This document shows, in pieces, positions 57,601-64,000 of a stretch of DNA of 64,000 bases. Source of the stretch: Rhexocercosporidium sp. MPI-PUGE-AT-0058. Lineage: Eukaryota; Ascomycota; Leotiomycetes; Helotiales. Position 1 is the first letter of the stretch. Each line of letters starts with the position of its first letter. The position numbers and the translations under genes are program-made. The stretch covers positions 930,001 through 994,000 of the forward strand of contig JAGTJL010000010.1 of assembly GCA_020746875.1 (NCBI GenBank), in the 5' to 3' direction. The notes under the pieces are model-generated. The model had not been told where the DNA came from. It did not search any database and saw only the letters and a program-made list of their open reading frames with translations.

Positions 57601-58312
57601 CAAAGCGAATTCTCGTGGCAATTTCATTCAGGCACCCTTCACTACTCTTGAAGAAATGTTCCTCACACTCGAAGAGCGTGTGGGATTCAACATTGAGATG
57701 AAGTATCCGATGTTGCACGAGTCCGAAGAGCATGACATGGACGCGTACGCCGTGGAACTCAACAGCTTCGTTGATACGGTTCTGAACAAGGTCTATGATC
57801 TTTGCAAGAAGCGAAAGATTATCTTCAGCAGTTTCAACCCTGATATCTGTTTGTTATTGAGTTTCAAGCAGCCCAGTATTCCGGTCTTGTTCTTGAGTGA
57901 TGCTGGCACATCCCCAGTTGGTGATATCCGAGCGAGCAGTCTTCAAGAGGCCATCCGCTTTGCGAGTCGCTGGAACTTATTGGGTGTGGTCAGTGCTGCC
58001 GAGCCATTGTGTAATAGCCCGAGATTGGTGAAGGTTGTCAAGGACAGCGGATTGGTTTGTGTCAGTTATGGGACCTTGAACAACGATGAGGATAAAGTAG
58101 ATGTAAGTTTGCCTCGTAAATTATCTCAGAGAAATGCTAACCTTACATAGCAACAAGTCAGAGAGGGAATCGATGCAGTCATTGTTGACAACGTGTTGAA
58201 GATCTACAAGGGCATGTCAAAAAATGCGGCCAAATTGACTGACCCAACGACTCTGAAAGCAGCGAATTTGATCAATGGCGTTAATAGTGCGGATGAGCCA
58301 GTCATTACATAG
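54655..58312 (+). CDS. GDE1: SPX-ankyrin-GDPD protein, glycerophosphocholine phosphodiesterase Gde1 type
   Basis: Four exons, 54655-54671, 54730-54848, 54900-58102 and 58151-58312; 1166 aa. The acceptor at 54729 gives MKFGRHLLRTQLPEW; the alternative at 54720 would insert three residues. SPX domain: INYKGLKKQIKAAV, FFTLDRNLEDVDEFYNKKF, FIKITKKLDKKV with the Lys surface that binds inositol pyrophosphates. Ankyrin repeats lie at about 330-560 (GRLPLHYAAQFGF, GETSLHIAARFGH, TPLHIASVDGHL). The GDPD domain begins near residue 805 (IIGHRGLGKN, ENTLQSF, ANYVEFDVQLTKDLVPVIYH) and later has FNIEMKYP. The catalytic HRG, ENT, ExD and His are retained, which favours an active Gde1 over the regulator Pho81/NUC-2, though the two share this layout. 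Expected role: phosphate-regulated release of choline and glycerol-3-phosphate from glycerophosphocholine. A PKDN repeat lies at 57450-57485. Confidence 0.88.
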
Positions 58313-59026
58313 ACTGGATCTGGAGTCTTCAGAATTCTCTGAGCAGCATTGAGATTCATGCTTTTGGTGTGGGAACATGGAGGTTCTGTCCTGTTCTTGC
58401 GAAGGATTTGGTATTTCTTTGGAGTTGGACATGTGCAAAACCAGAGCACATTAGACATTTGACCGTGCTGCTAGGTATTGCGAAGCATTTGGATGGGAGT
58501 TTTGATCGTTCGATATGGGCCAATATTATTCATGCCCAGATTATTTGTGCCCGTGTGCTTCGGTATTTCTTGCTTCCGTGAATAATGATAATGTTCAGCT
58601 CATGACTGTGAATAAGACACCTCTGCCATGCACCTTCTGGTGCCTTACTAAGGGCTACTTAGTAATACGATTTTGCAAGGACCGAAAGCCGAATCCGATT
58701 CGATGTGAAGAAAGACACTTTATCAATATCTGAGTGAATAGTAAAGCATTCGAATGGTCAGACACTGGATACTGTAGCCTGGCATTTGATGTTGTTCTGC
58801 TCATTTACACTTCCTGTCCCTCCTAGGCTTGGCTAATTCGCGGCCCCTCCCTCCCGCGACGTCATTGGTCCACATCCCACCATCGATCCATCGGAGCCTC
58901 ATGCTTGAAACCATCAGCCATCTACAACCTCACCCAGCACTCTTCACTCTGCAGTCTCGCATCTCCCTAGGATACTCCGACTCTGGTATCTTTCGCAGAG
59001 CCCAATCTCTGTGCCCAGCTGCCAAT
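58313..59026. other. Intergenic, GDE1 3' flank and VPS24 upstream region
   Basis: No gene seen. 58815-59025 contains the CT-rich leader of VPS24. Confidence 0.5.
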
Positions 59027-59776
59027 ATGGAGTCCATCAAAGCCGTATTCTTCAAGCCAGATCCCCAGGCACAGGTACAACTCCCAGCACCTCTCCCGAC
59101 CCAATACACCCATTACATCTATTCTAACCCTCCCCAGGTCCGGAAATGCAACCAGCTAATCCGACAAAACACACGCAAACTCGACCGCGACATCGCCAAC
59201 ATGAAGCTCGCCGAGTCCAAAGCCAAAACCCTCATAATCCAAGCCAACCGACGCGCGCAGCGCAACCCCTCGCAAGCAAAGCAGGCCGAGAAGGACATCC
59301 GCATCTTCGCGCGCGAGCTGATCCGCACGCGCAAGCAGCATAACCGGCTCGTCACGTCCAAGGCCCAGCTCAACAGCGTGTCCATGCAAGTCACGGAAGC
59401 TTTCGCCGTACGCAAGATAGAGGGCAGTATCAGGAGTAGCGTAGGCATCATGAAGGATGTGAATAGTCTTGTTAAACTCCCGGAGTTGATGGGGACGATG
59501 AGGGAGCTTAGTCAGGAGCTGGTGAAGGCGGGCATTATTGAAGAGATGGTGGGGGACAGTTTGCCGGATGAGTTGGAAGAGGAGGACGAGGAGGCCGAGA
59601 CGGAGGTTGATAAGGTTCTTGGGGAGATTCTGACGGATAAGATGGGTAAGGTTAAGGCGACGCAGGAGCTTCCTACGCCGAGTAAGGAGCAGCCGGTTGT
59701 GGAGGATGAGGATGAGGAGGATGCGGAGGCGATGTTGGATCAGATGAGGGGGAGACTGGAGGCGTTGAAGAGTTGA
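59027..59776 (+). CDS. VPS24: ESCRT-III subunit Vps24 (CHMP3)
   Basis: Two exons, 59027-59074 and 59138-59776; 228 aa, the usual Snf7-family length. The start MESIKAVFFKPDPQAQ joins VRKCNQLIRQNTRKLDRDIA, the Vps24 N-terminus, followed by a basic helix (RRAQRNPSQAKQAEKDIRIF), the core helix with VTEAFAVRKIEGSIRSSVGI, and an acidic C-terminal region ending in the MIM-like helix AEAMLDQMRGRLEALKS. Vps24 caps and remodels Snf7 filaments in multivesicular-body sorting at endosomes. The 63-nt intron (TTCTAACCC branch) is a multiple of three with no stop, so retention would add 21 residues. Confidence 0.95.
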   Translation: MESIKAVFFKPDPQAQVQLPAPLPTQYTHYIYSNPPQVRKCNQLIRQNTRKLDRDIANMKLAESKAKTLIIQANRRAQRNPSQAKQAEKDIRIFARELIRTRKQHNRLVTSKAQLNSVSMQVTEAFAVRKIEGSIRSSVGIMKDVNSLVKLPELMGTMRELSQELVKAGIIEEMVGDSLPDELEEEDEEAETEVDKVLGEILTDKMGKVKATQELPTPSKEQPVVEDEDEEDAEAMLDQMRGRLEALKS

Positions 59777-60415
59777 TTGTCAGTCCTTTACATTGGCTTT
59801 GGGTTTGCAGGCATGGAGTTTGGGATGGGATGGGATGGGTTTGGGTCAGGAGGCGTTACTCGAGAATTCAGTGTGCTCTATTGGGCCTTTTCTCGGACAA
59901 TCATTATACGCTTTCGTTGATCCGGATATGCTATATGGTTATTTCGCAGGTAGGTACTCTGCCCTGCGTACCATTTTCTCTTTGGATGTAACGAGTGTTA
60001 CTTCTGTAGGTCATTCTTTGTGCTCATCATATGCGTCTTATCTTTTCTCATTTTTTTCCTAGCTGCGAGTCCGGTTGTCGATAAAGGCGTTGCACAGCAC
60101 ATATCTCCGTTTACATTTTTGGTACGCTTTTCCTGGCGCGCCTATTTTCCTCGCTTCCATGTCACAACATAGATACCTCTGAAAATAAAAATAAAACCTT
60201 GGAAATGCCACATCACTATGATGCAACATTAGGGTGGTATCTCCGGATTCGAAATGGACTGGACTAGGCACTACTCAGTACACACTTCACATCAGAGTAT
60301 TAAATTCTGCACTCTCTATCCTTCCGTCCTTACTTCCTTTTTATTCTCCAAACACATTCACACAACCCTTTAATTCCCAAACGACATAAAAATACAACCA
60401 CCTCAAATCTTCACC
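59777..60415. other. Intergenic
   Basis: VPS24 3' flank and upstream region of the secreted-protein gene. No gene seen. Confidence 0.5.
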
Positions 60416-61540
60416 ATGCATATCTCACGCATCGTCCTCACTCCTACACTCCTCATACTCCTGGCATTGATTGTAATTACAAATGCCTTCCCGACCCACC
60501 CAAAGACCGAAGCACTGGACCGCCTCGTCCACGAAAGTATAACCACCAAAAGCTTCACTGAAGGCTCCACGAGCGTCGTGGGTGACATGGAGAAGACTGC
60601 AGTCGCAAATGCTGGGCCAACTACGTATAGTTTCAATGTAGACGGCTCGATGACTGCAGAACACACCGCAATCGAGGACAAGATTCGAGAAATCGCCCTC
60701 GAACCGGCGTCCCCTTCTATGTCTAAGTCATGGAACGCAACCACTCCATCTAATATGACGATATCGTCCAATACGACCATGTCGTCCAACACAACAGAGG
60801 TAGACCCCTTGGCAAACTATCTCGACCGCTCCGTCATCGTCCTCCAATTCTGGTCCTCCACCGACGAATACGGCTTCCCCTCGCCCTCCTCCCGCCAGCT
60901 CATGACGCCCGCCCAATCACGCATGATCACCAACCTCCTCGCTCTCCGCTACGAACTGCCTCTTTCAGACCGCAACCTAGCCTCCGGCATCATCGTGCTC
61001 CTCGAGCAGAAGATCCTGCACGAAGCAGCCGAGTCCGCCGAAGCTACTGAGCAAGTCGATAAAGCGCAGGTTATTGTTGAGGCAGCGATTGAGGACGTGT
61101 TTAAGGTGTATGGGTTTGATCCTATAAGTGGGGAGGCTGTTAACGTATGGGGCGATGATGGGGATGGAAGCTGGGAGAGGACTCAGATTTTCGTTCGTGA
61201 GGAGAAGCGTGATGATGCCCAACCACAGGACGAACAAGAACCTGCAAGCACGCATATCCTCGATTCTCGCTCCCCTAAGAAGTCAAAGAATAAGAACGAG
61301 CCACCTACCTGCCCAAACGGCTCACCCATCCCATACGGTGGTATCGCAGACTGCCCACCGCTCACGAAATGGCAGTTGGCGCAACAGCAGGATAGAGAGC
61401 TGAACCGCCATCTTAGTCGGAAGGAGAAGGCGGATATGAGGAGGGATCATACGAGGATTGCGACTACTACTTTTGCTTCTGTTGCGTGTGTGGTGTCGAG
61501 GGTTTTCTGCCCGGTCTTGACGGTGCAGGGTGTTATCTAG
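60416..61540 (+). CDS. Secreted protein, unknown
   Basis: A single exon of 374 aa. It begins with a clear signal peptide (PTLLILLALIVITNA, likely cut near Ala24). A Ser/Thr-rich segment near 100-130 holds a cluster of N-glycosylation sequons (NATT, NMTI, NTTM, NTTE). A folded-looking stretch follows (LDRSVIVLQFWSSTDEYGFP, SRQLMTPAQSRMITNLLALR, IIVLLEQKILHEAAESAEAT). The end is basic with a Cys pair (PPTCPNGSPIPYGGIADCPP) and a final hydrophobic segment (TTTFASVACVVSRVFCPVLT) that could be a membrane anchor or fold core. No enzyme signature. Extracellular or wall-associated location is inferred from the signal peptide. Confidence 0.75.
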   Translation: MHISRIVLTPTLLILLALIVITNAFPTHPKTEALDRLVHESITTKSFTEGSTSVVGDMEKTAVANAGPTTYSFNVDGSMTAEHTAIEDKIREIALEPASPSMSKSWNATTPSNMTISSNTTMSSNTTEVDPLANYLDRSVIVLQFWSSTDEYGFPSPSSRQLMTPAQSRMITNLLALRYELPLSDRNLASGIIVLLEQKILHEAAESAEATEQVDKAQVIVEAAIEDVFKVYGFDPISGEAVNVWGDDGDGSWERTQIFVREEKRDDAQPQDEQEPASTHILDSRSPKKSKNKNEPPTCPNGSPIPYGGIADCPPLTKWQLAQQQDRELNRHLSRKEKADMRRDHTRIATTTFASVACVVSRVFCPVLTVQGVI

Positions 61541-63278
61541 ATTGTTGTGTTTGCTTTTGGTTTTGATCTTGTTTGTTTAGGGAGGATGAGGAGTGAGGTG
61601 GGGTGAATTAGGCGAGAGCCGTGGATGGGTAGGCGGTCTCTGGTCAATTCGCTCTTTACTGAACGTAGCTCATCGACTCTCGAAGGGGGCACATCACTAT
61701 TTGAACTTGATTTTGCTTTGTGTAGTTGTAATTTCCCTTTCCAGCAGACTTGAGCCGAGATCGCTTTTGAGGTTGTAGATCTTGTATAGAACATTACTCG
61801 CAGGTGGATAGTCGGCGCATGTACAGAGGCTCGGCGAGCAATGGGATGGCATGGGCAGACTTTAAGGTTTCTTTCCTTTTCTTTTCCTTTCTTTTCCTAT
61901 TTGAATCTCATTTGCAGTCTTAAATTTCATATTGCTGTGCTACTTGTGATTACTATTTACTGTGTATGGTTTCGTTACTGTGATGATAATTTACGAGCTG
62001 GATATCGATGCGCATCTTGCTATAGAGTAGGTCGGTCTGGTTCAAGTCGTAAGTCGACTCTACTAAGTCATATCAGTATAGATCTCATTCTTCCACGTAT
62101 TCCTTACTTATGTCCTCAATGCCATGCTGTACCCTTCCCCAACACCCTCGACGGTCGAATTCCAGATTCTTGAACCCTACAGACTTGAAATGGGCATCGA
62201 TTGATAGGGATCTTTTCAACTTGACGCAGAGCGAGCCAGATGCTCTAGGAGATCCAATCGAATGGTTTGTAGACGGTCGGCTCCTATGTGCTATGAGCAA
62301 CGTTGAAGTGGTGGGATGGAGTTTCATTGTTGTAGCATCACGTGATAGTTATTTGAGACGCCTTATCCAAGTTCTGGGTACTTGCCTCTTGCTCATAAAG
62401 TTCCCCATTTTGGAACTGAATCAAAGGAAACCGAGAGGTGTCTTCCTTGAACGGAGTTTTAATACAGGAGCAAGATGACTGATGATGTATGAAACTTGAC
62501 AATGAGCTCGGCAGAGCGAGAGTAGAAGACACCCGTATCGTAGATTTGGCTATCCTTTTCGCTTCTTCGTAGATGTGGCTGTATATAGCAAGATCTTAAT
62601 GGTAAAGTCTCTAGATTAGTAAAAGTACTTCTACAGAAGTCTCTGGCATCCCGTCATGAATATCAATCACGTGACTTGAATTTCGACTTGACTTTGCTTT
62701 GGTCATAGGATCCTTCTACCGGCTTGCACAATCAATGGTAGCAATTGGTTCAAAGTGATAGCTCTCTTTCTGTAGTACACTCTTTGCAGCTTTGCGATTG
62801 TTCCTCTCCGTCCGTAAAGGAAGACAATTGCCGGATTTCAAGAAGAGCCGCAAAACGTGGGGTGTAGTTTGATTATGGTTACCAGAAGTCATTCCAAATG
62901 AAAAAACCGTTGCAAAACATAGTGCAAGCCCTGAAATACTGCATATTGACATCATATTTTCGATTTGCCTCCTCTCTTCATCTCTCCAAGCAAATCCAGA
63001 GTTGCCTGCCTTGACTTTGCAGGGGTTGTTGACCGCTCCGCTTGAGAATTGAATTCAGAAGCTTCTTCTCGTTTCCACTGTATCAGCCTCGTCCCTCGTC
63101 TTCGTGTGGTCCCGCCGCAAAGCTGCAAGCCAGCCAGGCCGCTTCGCACATCAACTCGTCTCTTCTCTTCCACTTCTTCCAAACAGAACAAACAATTCTC
63201 AACACCAAGATCTCCACGACCAACCTCCACGATTTCTACAATAATCTCTTCTTGACTGCTTGACCATCCACATCAATC
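61541..63278. other. Intergenic between secreted protein and SBA1
   Basis: Mostly AT-rich, with the CT-rich SBA1 leader at 63050-63275. One possible small gene on the minus strand (62955-62716) is listed separately. 62110-62480 has open frames without recognised content. Confidence 0.45.
62716..62955 (-). CDS. Possible small secreted protein
   Basis: A minus-strand ATG-started ORF of 79 codons. The N-terminus MMSICSISGLALCFATVFSF is hydrophobic like a signal peptide, followed by a short basic mature part with two Cys (GNCLPL, IDCASR) and one NQT sequon. No homology recognised. It could be chance in an intergenic region; start context and expression are unknown. Confidence 0.3.
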   Translation of the reverse strand: MMSICSISGLALCFATVFSFGMTSGNHNQTTPHVLRLFLKSGNCLPLRTERNNRKAAKSVLQKESYHFEPIATIDCASR

Positions 63279-64000
63279 ATGTCGACCGCGCAGACTCCAG
63301 AAGGTAAGCTCAACCCAAGTGCCTGGCCATGTCAGGCGGGGGAGGAGGGAGGGATGAAGCTATTCAGCTTCAGCCTGTCGCTGGATGCAAAGCAACTACC
63401 TCCTCTCCTCCACCATCGGTCTACACTCGATCTACACAGAGTCGCACACCTACTATCTAGGATCAGCTGCTAATCTGCCTCTCCCACTAGTCCTTTGGGC
63501 CCAGCGCTCCAGCAAGACCGACCCCGAGAAGAACTTCATCTACCTCACCATCACGGTCCCTGACGTCCAGAAGTCGAATCTCAAGCTCGACGTCAAGTCG
63601 CAATCGCTCACCTTCTCCGGCCACTCGGACTCGCTCAAGAGAGACTACCACGTCGAGCTCGAGTTCTACGGCGAGATCGACGAGGCCGAGACCAAGATCA
63701 ACCACACGGCCAAGAACATCGCGCTGGTCCTGAGAAAGAAGGAGCTGAAGGAGGAGTTCTGGCCACGACTGTTGAAGGATGCTAAGAAGGTCCACTTCCT
63801 GAAGACCGACTTCGACAAGTGGGTTGATGAGGATGAGCAGGATGAGGCTCCAGAGGACGACCTAGGTGAGTAGTAGCAAGGGATGATGGGGCTGGGCCTA
63901 CTCTCCTCGCGAACAGACAATTCTGACCAGAAAACAGCAGCAGGCATGGGCGGTATGGGAGGTATGCCAGGAATGGGTGATATGAGCTCGATGATGGGCG
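63279..64000 (+). CDS. SBA1: Hsp90 co-chaperone p23/Sba1, 3' end outside window
   Basis: Exons 63279-63303, 63491-63865 and 63938 to beyond the window. MSTAQTPE is spliced over a 187-nt intron to VLWAQRSSKTDPEKNFIYLT, then IDEAETKINHTAKNIALVLR, the WPRL block (EEFWPRLLKDAKKVHFLKTD) and WVDEDEQDE, the CS/p23 fold that binds ATP-bound Hsp90. After a 72-nt intron (TTCTGACC branch) a Gly/Met-rich tail begins (GMGGMGGMPGMGDMSSMM), typical of fungal Sba1. The first intron is the longest of this gene and contains open sequence that must be spliced to reach the conserved N-terminus. Confidence 0.93.

Overview
The window is nuclear DNA of a filamentous ascomycete (Pezizomycotina). The evidence is the many short introns (about 46-90 nt) with GTAAGT-like donors, CTAAC or CTGAC branch sites and AG acceptors, together with fungal-specific genes: DASH subunit DAD1, a Rho4-type GTPase, an LCB3-type phosphatase, a GDE1-type SPX-ankyrin-GDPD protein and a relic of a highly reducing polyketide synthase. 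A Leotiomycetes-like source is my guess from general gene style only. I see no CRISPR array, no intact transposon and no rRNA gene.

Layout. 1-6369 is the 3' part of a very large multi-exon gene: a serine-esterase-like fold without the serine, ankyrin repeats and a CorA-like membrane end. 7474-8925 is a cysteine-rich single-pass membrane protein. 9712-10921 is a broken FAD monooxygenase. 10.9-19.3 kb is gene-poor and holds one confident small gene (14911-15396) plus scattered coding-like fragments. 19.3-23.8 kb is a compact housekeeping block: LCB3-type phosphatase, RHO4 and DAD1. 24.5-26.0 kb is a decayed polyketide synthase end inside a gene-poor stretch. 28.3-31.4 kb holds an arrestin-like gene, a small membrane protein and a cyclophilin.

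32478-32638 is a tRNA-Leu(UAG) gene. It has a normal anticodon-loop intron and also a 55-bp D-loop insertion that looks like a spliceosomal GT-AG intron. It is the most unusual item in the window. A partial inverted copy of the same tRNA lies about 200 bp away. 33794-34486 is an unknown two-exon gene and 36372-37784 is the tRNA-splicing endonuclease subunit SEN54.

38.8-46.6 kb is a tandem set of three related genes of unknown function. The first two are intact and the third is decaying. 47.0-48.6 kb is ZPR1. 49984-52711 is a divergent pair: an RNase P/MRP zinc-ribbon subunit and the lariat debranching enzyme DBR1. 54.7-61.5 kb holds a GDE1-like protein, ESCRT-III VPS24 and a secreted protein. 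63279 to the right edge is the Hsp90 co-chaperone SBA1/p23, cut by the window.

How the genes work together. Most intact genes are housekeeping and need not cooperate. RNA processing is over-represented between 32 and 53 kb (tRNA, SEN54, RNase P/MRP subunit, DBR1), which may be chance. The accessory material (FAD monooxygenase, polyketide synthase relic, third tandem paralogue) is mostly inactivated, so several gene-poor stretches look like graveyards of lost accessory genes. Gene models were built by hand from splice signals; where I give summed exon lengths they are multiples of three unless stated.
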